Origin: Mastigias papua
Taxonomy: Eukaryota > Cnidaria > Scyphozoa > Rhizostomeae > Mastigiidae
Assembly: GCA_964019165.1 (NCBI GenBank)
Contig: OZ025267.1
Coordinates: 20,571,185-20,635,184, forward strand
DNA: 64,000 nucleotides
Direction of reading: 5' to 3'
A program made the position numbers and the translations under genes. Below are positions 20,935 through 34,207 of this stretch, piece by piece (the first letter of the stretch is position 1; each line of letters begins with the position of its first letter). Under the pieces are notes generated by a model. That model was not told the DNA's origin. It worked only from the letters and a program-made list of their open reading frames with translations, and ran no database searches.

Positions 20935-23900
20935 CCGTATACTGCTTTAGGAAAGAAGTTAACATTCAAGATTTTTCTTTGAATTGCTGCTAAAAAACAT
21001 TTCATACATGTACTACACACAACTCATGCAATTTCAGCTGCAAAGTATGAAGCAGGTTTCGTAATTTTCAATTGTATGCAGGAACAAACATTCATGAAGT
21101 TAAACATTTTCTTAGGGCTTTCAGTCTTTAGTAGCGCAATTTCGTAGTGCAAACTCCTTAAATTCTTGGCCTTTTTGATGTTGGTTCTGTATAAAGTGAT
21201 GCCTTATAGAAAGCTCTATTATAAGAGCCTCTATGCTAATCTTCAATTGCACAAGAGTTTTATTGTTGAACTTCGATTGTTTTCTAGATAGAGGAAAATT
21301 CCTTGCAATTGGAAACTACATGCACTGCAATTCTTTCTCAGCAAAGTTGAGATGAAACATTGTTCAGTTATTCAGCTCCAAATGAAGTGAGTCGATATGA
21401 CAACATTCTCATCAATATGATGCATATTTGTGCAAAAGGTGGGAACAAGGGTTTAAGTCTCTATCTCGCTAAATCTCTACAACTTAGCAATCTTCACTTA
21501 TCTCCCTTAAAGATCCTGAGATTTTTCCCATCTCCCGAGAAAATTTTGGTGAATTTTCCCAAAGTATTGACGATACTGATAATAAATTTTATAGAGACAA
21601 GTGGCTTGGCCAGGGTAAATGAAGTGGGATTGGGGACAATAATTTAAGACAATAATTTCAGAGTCATGCTCTTTGCTTTTGCTTAGAGTTTACCTCCCAG
21701 ATGTCATGTTCCCCGCAAGCAGTAAGGATCTTGACAATTTTGTGATAGCCATTCTACAAAACAGAGCGGTAGCTAGAAACTGTATTGAAGATACATCCAT
21801 TAATTCGAATGTAAAGGAACACTGATGACCACCATTCGCCAGAGTGGGGGGCAATGGTCCCATATGCCCCATACCTCCCTATGGCCACGCCACTGATATA
21901 TGTACAGGTATAAACAGACAGCCGCCATAGCTTCAGAATAACCGCCACTCACTCTCAAGAAGCATTACGCAATAATGTGACGTCATCTGCCAAAAATTGC
22001 ACGCTCTTGTTGTTACACAGACTACAAAAGTGAACTATGCAGTACGGAGAAAACTTACATAGGTATCTTGTGTTCAGCTTGTGCAACGCTCCATCACCTG
22101 GCTATTCTGCGTCCTGTGTTTTTGCATGACATTTTGACCTTATATAGACAATAAGAATGGCTCACTTTCTCATCCTTTTCAATTCGTTAATTTATTTCGA
22201 TTTATCACGATTCTATCAAAGCACGGAGCTGACTTGAGCCAATTACGCGTGCGGATTTCTTGATTATTCGCTTTGTTGACAAAAACCGCAAATGGAGCGC
22301 AAAGAAATATGGAGCGCGTATTTGTTCGCCGTCAGACAATTACAAGCAGACGTTGTTGCGAACGGATGGTCAACACAGCTCGCCGTCAGATTTCGGACCT
22401 TGGAATCGTTGACATAATTTTCCATCATAGTACACGAGGTGCGCACTCTTTTCTAACCGTGATTTACAGCCTTTCAGGGCTGGTGACGTTTTGTGGTTCT
22501 AATTATATATGGCTCATCGCTGGCGACTCACTAGTTGAAGCTTCCATCCGATTTGGAAATACTCGAATCTGGGGTCCGTCAAGTCGTTCGGAGACTGATC
22601 GAGTAGGAAATTGAGAGACGATACAACAAAGGTTGCACTGAATAGAGACTGCGATCTGGGAAGAGGTGGTATTGAGTCTCGAGCTTCAAAGGGCAGTGCT
22701 AATAAAACTCATTAAACCAACATAACTTTGATGTCAATGTGAGTAATTGGAAACGGCAGATGCAAGAGACCATTGTCAGCTGCGAAGTATCGTTTGCCTT
22801 TCCATCCTCGATTTGCCAGCACCACTATCACTGCTGATATCCTGTTGTCGAACTGAACTATATTTCATTCTCAGCAGCTCTTGAGTGCACTTATTACAGA
22901 GTTGTGCAAGACAGCGCACTTACAACGTCAACACTACTCAGAGTAGATTCCCAGAGTAAATTCACTAGTCGTGGCTGAGACTTTCTGTACAAGTCAACAG
23001 AGCAAATTACAGATCGAAGAACACTATCAAGGTTGGTGCTTCGTACTATTTAAATTCTCTAGGAACCCAAACTCCCTTTCTTCATTTTGACAAGGTTTGA
23101 AATTCCTAAGTTTGGGGGGCTTTTGGCAAACTGAATTAGATTAATGAAATTCTTAACTAACCATAGTCGGCCAAAAAAGACGACAACCTTCGGCCACATA
23201 TTTACTTTTTGTGATTTTAAGATTAATTTTGAGATAAAATGGAACAAAGGGCACTTCTTTACGTAAGACTGTAATGCCAATGTCTGGCTTTCCATATGCA
23301 AAATTGTTAATTCATAAACTTTGCATTTGTACCAGGGGCCAATTACTATGTGAAAGTCGGACCCGCGTACGAATATAGAATATGTAATGAAATTTTTCAA
23401 CCCATTCGTGTTTGGTTTGAGATTTCATACGCAATACAGTATTAACGAGAGCTATCTCATATGCACCAATTTATGCCATAAGCCAACAACGATCAAAATA
23501 AGCAATCTGATACTGGCCATCCAAGCTGCTGTAGGAATAACTGCGGCAAGATAGTACGCAGGCTTGCGAATGTGAGTAAATGGTGCATGGAGGCAGTATT
23601 GGGTATGGCATAAAAACGCAAGCTGGTTATTTCGCATGCACAATACGTTTGGTCAGATCTACGAAAAGTACTTTGCCGTACAGGTACTGACTGTAGTCAC
23701 TAGGTAATAATTCAGGGGCTGACAGCAATTCTTTTAATGGAGGGCCACTCGAAAATCAGCTATGCTGAAGGGCCACCCTCCCAAAATATGTAAAAATGAA
23801 ATGAAATGAAATGAAATGAAATGACTTACCCAATGATTTCAGTTTGTAATAGGGTAAACGGTAAATCAGTCAAGACAATTACCTATTTCATACTTTCCTC

Positions 23901-25383
23901 AACCATACCTACTATCAAAACGTCGTAGCCAGACTTTTAATTTTGTCAAGAACCATTACGAACTAGTGACGAGACTACAGTATCCTTACTCCGGTAATCG
24001 AGCCATTTTATTTTATTATAGCTTAAAGGAGTTAGTTTTTGACATATATAGGTATTTCTTACCCATTTTAATCAAGGAAGATTATCCCTGTTATTCAACA
24101 TATTTAATATCAAAGCAGAAAACCAACTTTTTGTTAGGCAGACTCTGTTCAAAATTCTACCTTCGACCTGTTTTCAAGAGCAGCACAGTTCTCTAGAAAG
24201 CGTGGGCATAAAACAGACACACGTTTCACGTGTTTACAGTTGATCAAGATGCCTTGCCAGGTAGTTTATAAGTTGTGCCCATAATGCACGCGATATAACA
24301 TGGATTCCAAGGTAAAAAGTTTGTAAATATGCGTGTGTAATAGAATAGTTTTACATAATTGATGCTGAAATTTAGAACAGTTTCTCCTAAGCAGGACTTC
24401 TCCTATGGGTGTAGCTGAAGTACAAGAGAAGAAAGGCGGGGCGGGGGATTGGAATAATTTGACTTCTTCAGCGACTATCAGAGAGTCTCTCCAGCTCTTT
24501 TTTATGGTTTAAGCCACCATTAATAAATACAAATCGTGTATTCGCACCAATCTGATAAACGATGAGTTGTGAATATCACTTTTTTGCGTTGAAAAAAAAC
24601 ACACGCTTGGAAACTACTCCATTTTCGAATTCGCAGGTTTGCAGTGACAATGACACTTTGATATAAGGGCATTTCCAAAGGACTTCAAACAAACCTGTCA
24701 GTTATGCTGCAATATCTTGTGATATATTGGCTAGAATAGTCAGCTGTGTGATAATTTTGGCAATCACACGCGATATTATATTGTTAAGACAGGAATAGAG
24801 TGCTACCACACAACTTGGCCGACATTAAACATGAGTAAGTCTTTTAGTAAACATTCGGAGTTATTTATTTTTGCCGTAATAGAAAACGACCAACAGAAAA
24901 TGTAAATCCATGAACGTTTTATGATAAAATCCGAATGCGAGAATCGGGCATATAACAGTAGGCACCATATTGTAGCAAACAGCAGTTTGCAAACTGAAGC
25001 ACTGGCTGAAAGACGCGCTGCGCCTAGTTTCTTTTTCCTACACTTCTCATATCTGCTCTGGCCCTTCTTGCCTAGAAGTACGTATTTCAGATATCTTCTA
25101 CGTTAGAACGTAAGGTGTGCTTAAATGAATGACTGCTCACTTAGGACCTAAGCCTTAGGTAAATAGGTGTATGCCCTGGTCCTAAAGTACGAAGCAGTTC
25201 AGTAAAACAGGAGTTTCCTCTCGCTTACCATTAATTGACACACCTATCTGTATATAGGGGATTATTTTAACAATGGAAGATATTCCTATGATAGAATTTC
25301 AACTATGTATTTTTCCTATATCAAGCCTCATAGGTATGTTCCACGAATTACATCTGAAGCAGAATGCTGCCATATAGAGTAAA
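20935..25383. other. Gene-poor stretch, nothing recognised
   Basis: 4.4 kb without a supported exon. A run of five AAATG pentamers is at 23797-23824. The open frames at 21.4, 22.3 and 23.1 kb are short and lack domains. The 22.3-kb one has a GDSLV word that could be chance. Confidence 0.4.
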
Positions 25384-25726
25384 TTTCTTGTTATAAGAAA
25401 CCTAGTACTAGACAGCCTAAAATTTAAGAAACTTTTAGAGCTACAAGGAAAGAGTTTAGAAATTTTACAACTTTCTGTGCCACCTTTCACAATTTCGGAA
25501 ACCCCTTTTTCCTTCAAGGATTTATCAAGTTTCCACTACAGTATGTTTTAAGTGCACAGCCTTATGGACACTACAAATGACAATGTCTTATGTTTCGCTG
25601 TGCTCTCACTGCAATTTTTTGCATTAACTAGAGAAACGTTTAAGAAACTTTTAGGATTAAACTGTGGCCAAAAGTCAAGAAACTTTTACTAATAGGTCTT
25701 GAGACAGGTTTCTAATAAAACAAATG
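25384..25726. mobile_element. TTATAAGAAAC-family MITE, copy 3
   Basis: Terminal inverted repeats are visible at TTTCTTGTTATAAGAAACCT (left) and AGGTTTCTAATAAAACAAAT (right). Length is about 343 bp, the same as the 17.3-kb copy. The interior has TTTAAGAAACTTTTAG near both ends, extending the symmetry. Confidence 0.6.
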
Positions 25727-27440
25727 TATATACTCGAATGGTCTGGACCTATTTGCGTATAGACACCAGAAACGAATCCAAGGATGATCTTGAATAGATA
25801 ACTGATTGAAAAGATTAATTATGTTGATTCTTAGAATAATTGATATTGCACAATATATTTTGGGTTGTGTAAAAGTTTATTCGATTGAACGAGTTATTCA
25901 AGCTCTCGGGAGACATTGATCCTTGTGGCATCTACCATGCCTTAGTTTAAATCAAAGGTGGAATAGGGTGGCTAGATTTTAATGAAAGAGATTTAACTAT
26001 GGGCTAGCTGCGTAAAAGAATGCAATCTCTTCTCAAATAGACTATACGGCCTTATTAATGGGCTACCGAAGGACATTTCAGGTGGGTTGTAGTAGGACAA
26101 ATGTGCCAACAGGTGTCAACAAGGCACCACAGATACCAACGAGCCATCATCGATATAACAACTTTTACCGACAAACTCCTGCAAAGGTGAAGGGGCTGTC
26201 ACATCCAATACACACCAACTTCGGTACGCACCTAGCGGTTATAGGTTACATTTTATGTTGTCATGAATTCAGCTGAGAATTCAGTACAGAGTGAGCATTA
26301 ACAAGACCCCATCACTGAATCCTCGTCACTAATGTTTCTTCTAGCTCATTCTACTGGCAAGAACGTTCAGGCTATTGTTCCTTGTGCTACAAATACAGGC
26401 TGACTACATCATTATCTGCTATGACATAGTTAAAGGAATGCCACTAGATCCATGCTATTTTAAGTTTCTCATCTCCCCGCAAAACTCCTAAGTATGGAGA
26501 GAGCTTAATGCTTAAATTAAGCAAATTGACACAAGATGTACTTTCAAGTTGTACTACACACAGGTTTACACTTTTTTACAGGTGTTATGACTGTAGAACA
26601 CTTAGGCAATAGCAAATGCAGGCATTAATTTATTGCAAAAGGAGAATAGCTTCAGCTATCATAAGTTGTTCATGATTTTTTGACTACTGAAGTTGACTTT
26701 CGATTTCACAATTTTGGAAGTGAAGAAAACAGTATGAAAATCATGACTCGGGTAACAAAGTTCAGAAGTCAAAAACAGCAACAACGAGATCTATTAAAGC
26801 CACTGGAATTGCCTGGATTCTAGTAACAGCCTTGTGCACTTCAGGCCATTGCAGAGAAATAAGAAACCGAAGAAAGAGTGATGTCAAATTGAACATAGAT
26901 ATAACAATAAATTTCTCAAATACTGTAATCGAGAATATTGGATGACATATATTAAGGTGAAGGACAGAAATAAGTGGTGGTTGCTACTTTTCAAGAGGGT
27001 ACAAGTGCCCTTTGGAAGAAATTCCTGTATTGATTAGCTGAAGGCTTGAAAGATCATAACACTACCTGTGTTACTTTCCCAGTGCATTTGGGTAAAAGTA
27101 ACTGCTCCGCAATGGAGATTTGGTACTATTATTTATTTATTTTATTTATTTATTTATTTATTTACTTATCTATTTAAGCTTTACATAATCCTAAGCCCTT
27201 TGTAGTGAGGTATGTGTGTTTGTGCTGTCAAGGTTTTTCAAACTGTATTAGAATGAAGAATGATAGATACTCATGGCTGCAAACACGTTGAATATATATA
27301 CAGCTAAACTCAGTAGATATTCTTCTTTATAGTTGCAAATTTTGATTCACATTAAAAACCTATGCACCATTAAAAAATATATGTTGATATCTACTACACA
27401 CATTTACATGGGCATATTACTATACATATGGGTACAAATT
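25727..27440. other. Non-coding stretch with (TTTA)n
   Basis: No gene recognised. 27121-27175 is a TTTA-rich simple repeat. Confidence 0.4.
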
Positions 27441-27776
<336 letters not shown>

Positions 27777-29409
27777 TATCATAAGTTAACAAATCATATA
27801 TTCAACGATATAGATATATTAAATATATAAATATAAATATATCAAATATACTAAATCAATGTGTGCAATGACTTCTTAGTGCAGCTCAGGTGGGCGTGAA
27901 TGAAATCGAAATGCTATAGTGCACGTACAAAGTGCGCTCAAACTACAAGAGCAGTGAGCTTTGCACAGTGCTAAGTGGTGGAATGTGCAACATTCAACGA
28001 GAAGCACATAGGTGTCTTAAATTTTTCTGTCTTTCAATCTTATGGTTGATAGTTGGAGATTTCTTATGAACAGATGCGTGGGATGAATATATAGAAAATG
28101 CACCATCGCTTTGACGTACTAAGATTGAGAGAAAATTTGAGGAATGAAATCGTGCTATCTAGGGAACATTTGCTTTTCTTGCTCACATTCAAAGCACCGT
28201 CTGTTTTCCATTCTGTTTTCTAGAGCGTAGGAGTTATGTCACGTGAGAAGCAGTTACTTGCATTGCAACTTTTTAGCTTTTAATAGGTAACGTTTAACAC
28301 TAACTGTGAACCATAAACAACACAGTGGCAAAATAGAGCTTCCTCCATTTAAATGGCCTAATTTTTACCCAGTCTAGAGATGAAACGAATCATGCTGATT
28401 ACATTGTTATTTGCACTGCTAATCGTTCGGTCACATTGTTTTATCGACCGGCAAATGTAATGCCACACCACAGCGATAAGAAAATGGTTCTTCAGATAAA
28501 ATCCTATAGAAGCAACAGCGCCTGGGGCTGAGATTAATTAAACGTGCTTCGTCCAAAAAAATACGTGCTTGTCGGCTAAAATGGCGTGCCGTGTCTCATT
28601 GAACAAACTCATTTGCTTCGATATGAAAAGTGTGGAAAGAGTGGACGCCTGGGCACACTGTAGAAGCATCAGGCATTTTAGAACAATAGGTGCAAAAGTT
28701 GGTTGATATGGTAGAAAAGGAATTGAGCTGTAAGAAAGTAGAGGCAATTTCTGGCTGGAAAGAAGTTATGCATGTTCACAGAAAAGTCACTCTGCTATGT
28801 ATAGGCTGCGTTGCAAGTGAAGCGCCCAGTTAGCATGGGTAGGGGGGGCATGGCTTCCAACTTTTGCTGCAGGACAGGTCATATATGTCTCAAAATAATT
28901 TGATTTTGTCTAACAGAAACTTTTTAAACTATGCTATTGCATAGAAAGAAAAACTGTAATAGCCCACATATACCAACCTGAAGTTTTCAGTTTAGCCTAT
29001 ATAGGTTCTCATTTAAATCGTGCTTAAAGCAAATTTAGGTTTACAATGTTTTTAAAATAGGTTCTTATATTTTCAAACCAATTTCATCTGAATATACTCT
29101 ATATATATATGATACATACCATCTCGTAATATACAGAACATGGTCCATAAGCTTGGAAGAAAACATGTTATGTTAAGTTACTTTTAAGAAGATGATAGTC
29201 TTCATTGAGTAGTTTCTACCTAATGATTTTACAGCAACCCCGTGAATAGGAACCTTACCTTAGCCAAAATAAGCTCTTATGTAGAAGGAAATTGAAATGA
29301 GAATTTTAACCTGAAAATCTATTAATTTATTAATAATTAGTTATTAAAGCCAAAGCTGTTATACCCGGGCTATTACTATTAAAGTTGTATTCTTCCTATA
29401 CGTGTTTTG
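27777..29409. other. Non-coding stretch
   Basis: No supported gene. From about 28980 on, words such as AGGTTCTTAT and GGAACCTTAC recur and link this part to the repeat complex at 29.86-30.39 kb. Confidence 0.35.
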
Positions 29410-29747
29410 ATAAGAAGGTTTTTTGCTCTATACTCAAACTGTCTTAGCTTCCATCACGATTTCAGCAATAAAACTTCCTTGAGATTTTCCTAGCGGGAGT
29501 ATTTGAGTTGTGTAGCGTTGCAGTGTTGCAGAGACAGGCAGGAGCCACGCAGATATAACATTGAAATACACCAGATTATCAAAGGAAATCCATCCAAATT
29601 AAACCAAAAAGATGATGGATTTGCTTGAAAATTTAAATTTTAAATTGATATAAACTTATCAACGTTCCTACTTAGGCCTCGAAAATCCAGTATTTAAGCC
29701 TTCTTATCTTTTAGAGAAGTCGAGTACTGCTTTCTTATAAAACTCTC
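29410..29747 (-). mobile_element. AGTACTG-family MITE, copy 5 (minus)
   Basis: Reverse orientation. Reads GAGTTTTATAAGAAAGCAGT on the minus strand from the right side, then TGGATTTTCGAGGCCTAAG, GTTGATAAGTTTATA and the CTGCCTGTCTCTGC block. It lies inside a larger complex of other repeats. Confidence 0.55.
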
Positions 29748-29860
29748 TTTCATAAAAAGATGTTTATGCTAAGTTCTGTAAAGATCTGCGCATAAGAACC
29801 TGCAGTTTTGTAACGAGGGTGTTTGTGTTCTTACGCGATAAAATATTGCCAGTAATCAGT

Positions 29861-30153
29861 GTGCAGGTACTTTGCACTAGCCTTATTCATACAGACCCTG
29901 CCTTTCACAGTTACGTATGTAATATTTTTATTAGATGGAGAAATTCCATTGATAAGGGCGCAGGTACTTAACACTAAACTTATCCCTGTAGACCATGCCT
30001 TTCACAGCTATGAATCTAGTGTTTTTATAAGATGAGGCAGTTCCATTGATAAGGGTGCAGGTAGTTGAACACTAAACTTATCCCTGTATACTCTGCCCAT
30101 GACAGCTATGTATATAATGCGTTTGGAGTATCCATGAAAGGAGATGATTGGGA
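29861..30153 (+). repeat. 97-bp unit repeated three times in tandem
   Basis: The word GCAGGTA marks units starting at 29863, 29960 and 30057, a constant spacing of 97 bp. Each unit then reads close to AACACTAAACTTATCCCTGT, TGCCTTTCACAGCTATG and TTCCATTGATAAGG. The third unit runs on into GCGTTTGGAGTATCCATGAAAG. A diverged single unit with the same downstream sequence is found at 42.6 kb. Confidence 0.8.
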
Positions 30154-30390
30154 AACAAGATGAATTTATTTCTAAAGAATGGATAGGAAAAGAAACCATC
30201 TGTAGGAACCTATATGTAGAATATCAGGATGAAAAGGTTGGTTATAATTGAAATGAGGATATACAGTTTCACACTGCAGGTTTTGAATAAATAAAGGGAC
30301 TTATGTGCGAATGTTTACTGCATTGGCTGTATTGGAAACTTTATGATCATTATGAGAATATGAGACAGACGCGAGGCGAGGGTAAGAACC
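30154..30390 (+). repeat. Dispersed repeat shared with 42.66-42.87 kb
   Basis: The order of blocks (GAATTTATTT..., GAACCTAT, GGTTG..., TGAAATAAAA/ATTGAAATGAGG, CTTATGTGCGAATGTTT) matches that at 42.66-42.87 kb at roughly two thirds identity by eye. It ends near GGGTAAGAACC, the inverse of GGTTCTTA at 42607, which suggests terminal inverted repeats. Confidence 0.5.
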
Positions 30391-33055
30391 TAGCTATACT
30401 ATCGGTTAAGAGAGAAGTGGAGGTTTCTACGCTTCAATTTTTAAGACATTTAGGCTTCTAGCCTAACAATTCTGAAAAGAGAGCTAATCTTAGTGAATAT
30501 GTTAAAATATTATTCCTTAGTTATTAGTCTAATATGCAAAACTATGTTAACTGTAGAGTTGTATACTGATTTACCAAGTGTATATCAAAAGCAGATCCAT
30601 TATGGAGCAAGATTGCTCTCTGCACCTTCAAACGCCTCTGAACAGAGTTTCAGGCAACTTGAATCTAGCTTCATGGGATGCTTGTTGAAGCAGCCCATCC
30701 ATTAGTTAGAAGCAGCCAATCATTACTTCCTCGAATTTAGGGTAGCATCAGTTTGACATCAATAATGCCTGGATACATGTTTCTTGCAAATGATGTAAGT
30801 GAAAATAAAAAATCAAATGCTAAGGAATTCAACAGAAGGAATTTAGAACGACAGAAGTAATTAATTAGAAAGAAAATGCAAATTTCTTAACTTAACCTTG
30901 ACGTTCCGACTTCAAAATATTATGCCAGAAAACTACAGACCTAAAAAGCCCATGCAACAATCCTTCGATCCTGTACGTTTCCCCCTGGAATGATTACTTA
31001 CAATATCCAGTTGTAGTGATCTTATTTACAAGTTCGGGTGCTTTCTTATAATTTCAAAGTAATCCAAGTTAACATCCAAATCACATAATAACAGAATCCA
31101 TCCCATCCAAATTCCGCCACACAAATCTACTTGAATTTTAATTGCGGCGTATGTGAATTTAGCGGAATTAGCAGGATTTAGTGTATCAATTTTAAAGTTT
31201 CACAGTTCATAATGTGGCCGGCATAACTATTATGGATTAAGGAAATTAAGTATTAGTTTGCTGTAAATTACTCAGCTGTAGTCATAAATACACAATGTCA
31301 GCTGTGAGTAAACGCCATTTGAACAGTCGACGGGACTGTTTTTTGGCCAGAATTGTGGTCAGTGTAGGCTTTAATGGTAACATCTAGCAGAAAGTCAGTT
31401 TCTGAATGAAGTAATGTAATGCTAAGCCATTGAAACCGGAATATTCATTGATTTGCGGATTCATATCAACGAGCATCTCCCTGCACTGCCATTCATGCAA
31501 CTCCGTTGGGCCGATGCCTGAGACCAGTGCCATGTCTTTTCTGTTGGCATATCATTTTATGTGGTACATGACAGTGGAAAACAACAATGTATCTAAGAAA
31601 ACCAAACAGTTCACGTTTATTCCTAGGAGGAATGTCTGATTTTCCTATGAACTTTATCTCTATTGATTATTTCTCTGATCTTCAACAATCACGAATCCAA
31701 GGCGGGAGGGCATGGGGGGGGGGCATTATCCAACTATTTAAAAGATGCTGTTCCTTTTTCCCGTCGAACAATTTAAAGATGAAATTATCTTTTTGCCTGA
31801 AAATCTGTAGATAGAAAACTTGGTTCAAGGTATCCAGTAGAGGTGAATGTCTTAGTGGCTATCTTTTGATTTGTACCATGGGGGTGGTAAATAGAAGTGT
31901 GATTCTTTGCTCAGCTTTGCCCCCCTACTTTTTCCTCTTGCTAATCTATACGATATTATTGACGGTAAACTGCTAACTTGAAAAATAATGCAATTCGGAC
32001 AAAAGATTCACCTATACTATATGGCATTTTTCACGATCAACGACCCAAGTTAGAAGCAATATGCTTATGGAATTTCCTAGATTTAAGAAAATCCTTATAC
32101 TATCATTTCCTTAAAATGGAACGTCTGTGATCCAGCAGACATTGCTACTGCAAAGCTCCTTTTGTCGAAAAGATTTTAAAACTGAAAATCGTATTTCAAT
32201 AGCAACTTGGCCCAGTTTGACTTCTTGCTAATTATACTAAATTCATGCAGTACTAAAAGCATATATAACACATTATATAATTAGCCTTTTAATTTTATCC
32301 TTTGCGCTTACATCTGCAAAAACTGTCTGTAGTTTAACACAGATATGCAAAATGATGTATGCAAATTTTTCCGTAGGCACGAAGCCAGCGTTAAAAGGGT
32401 GGGGAAGGTCGAAGCCCAGCATCCGTCTCAAGTCTTAGCATGGTTTAATTTCCCCCTTTTATTGGAAACGTTATCAAAAGATATTCACTAGTAAATTCAC
32501 TGCTACTGGCTGTATTGCGTCATCTTTTCTATGTGTTTTAAGTTTGCAAGTAGAAACATGTTTTCATCTAGAGAATTGTTTGACTGGCACGGAAGAGCAA
32601 CATACCTCAGATAGGCGGCCAATGACCTCATTTCCCCTTTAGGATTGTTCCTGTGCTCAGTCTCTAAGAACATGTGCTGCTTGCCGTTGCTAGAACATAA
32701 ACTGCAGAAAATCACTTCTTGGAATATAATTCCATCACAGTTATGTTCTTTACCTCCCGAATAGGCTGACTTCGATGCACAAAGCATCTTTGAAGCAGAG
32801 ACTCTTAAACTAAATATGCTTAGAGGACGGGGATTGTGAAGGAAGAAAGGACCTCTATTCTCCAAGATATTTATGCCTGAAACCTAACGATTAATAATTC
32901 TATGTTTATGACGTAATATACATGGGTTCTCAAGGAAAATTGCCAGGGGTTAGTTCGCAGTCACTTCAAAAGCATCATCCTTCATTTCCAATTCCATACG
33001 TTTCGATAAGCTCTTTTAAACATCTAAAAACTAGTAAACTGTCGATACACAACTT
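30391..33055. other. Gene-poor stretch, nothing recognised
   Basis: No supported exon. A GC-rich scrap at 31690-31730 (GGCGGGAGGGCATGGGGG) resembles the edge of an unclassified repeat. Confidence 0.35.
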
Positions 33056-33486
33056 ATGATAAGATTTACTATACGTATGGTACAAAGGGACAAGTATGCT
33101 TCTTATCGAGAAAACCAAGTAGACCAAAGAAATCTAGAGTTGCTTGCTATAGACATTTATAAAACACAAAAAAATCACAATCCTAGTTTAGTGAAACTAA
33201 TATTCGTGATGAAAGATACACCTTATCCCTTCGTAGTTGCAAGAATATCTTTGCACCAGAACCAGAATGTATGGGGAACGGTATTGAAAGTACCTGTTTT
33301 CTTGGATCTAGGATATGGCATGCATTGCCATCATCCATAAAATTGCCCCACACACTCAATATGTCCATAGTAACTATTAGGAACCATGATTTTTGTTGTA
33401 GATTATGTAAATTGCATGTAGGCAATTTGGGTTTGTTTATAGTGTGTAATCTTATTGTAGCTAGTAACGGTGTGTTTAATTTCTAG
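33056..33486 (+). pseudogene. Non-LTR retrotransposon, C-terminal fragment 2 (frameshifted)
   Basis: Two overlapping frames give one protein tail. The first (33080-33250) has DKYASYRENQVDQRNLELLA and IYKTQKNHNPSLVKLIF. The second (33271-33486) has GIESTCFLGSRIWHALPSSI, then CCRLCKLHVGNLGLF and a stop. In intact relatives these blocks follow one another directly after the reverse transcriptase, so a frameshift lies at about 33230-33270. The fragment lacks the palm domain. The closest relation in this window is the 17.8-kb fragment. Confidence 0.65.
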
Positions 33487-34207
33487 TTGGCTTAAGTTGG
33501 CACTACAGCTAGAAAAACGGCCAACTGTAAACAGAGAGACTATTATGCTTATGGTTATCAAGTAGAATCCAAATACCCCACTTATTTACAGACTGGGATG
33601 GAATTAACCGTTTGAATTTTTTGTGTGAATTGCCATTTTCAGCACTGCGTATAATATAGGTGCTATCCTGCGGTGAAACAGCATGGGTAGGGGCCCTTCC
33701 GTATATTCTATTGGGCGGCCTTATCAGGCTTTAAAAGTATGGAAAATAAATAAAAATAAATAAAAGACAAAAAAATCTAGACAAAATAATAAAAAATAAC
33801 TGTTGCCAGTCAGGGAGAAAAGAACCAATAAGTAGCAAGTGAAAGGGGAAGCTCTGGCTTATTAATTGTCTTTTTACCTTATAAATGCAAAGTCTGCTCC
33901 TTGAAAACTTCTGAGGGATCCCGTTAGGGGCTCAAAGGCATGGGGGCTCTAGGATTTGCTCTAACTTCACCTATGTCGACTAGGCCACTGGTGGTATCTC
34001 AATTTAGGAAAAGTAAATTGTCTGTTCCCTTCTGTCCGTTTGCAAATATTTAGTAAAACCTTTAGTCTTATTCTGATCTCATTGGTAAATAGTTATTCTT
34101 GTCATATCAAAGTACTCGTGACGATTCAATGCATCTTTTCTGCTAGGTCAGTTCAAATCTACTACCTGCAACACCATAGAGGATATTCCATCAAGACGAC
34201 AGGCATT
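33487..34207. other. Non-coding stretch, 5' flank of the P450
   Basis: No gene seen. It includes an AAATAAATAAAAATAAA low-complexity run at 33739-33765. The P450 frame is open back to 34040 but has no ATG there. No TATA box at a convincing distance was identified. Confidence 0.4.

Noticed and set aside
22273..22614. Frame with a WLIAGDSLV word resembling a GDSL/SGNH-type motif
   Set aside because: Only a handful of residues match, no supporting downstream blocks or catalytic His motif, and no splice sites; most likely chance.
29861..30153. CRISPR-like array
   Set aside because: Units are contiguous 97-bp tandem copies without spacers, in an animal-type genome.
34040..34207. N-terminal extension of the P450 by 56 codons
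   Set aside because: The extension begins with TTG and has no ATG; the first ATG at 34208 places the membrane anchor correctly at the N-terminus.
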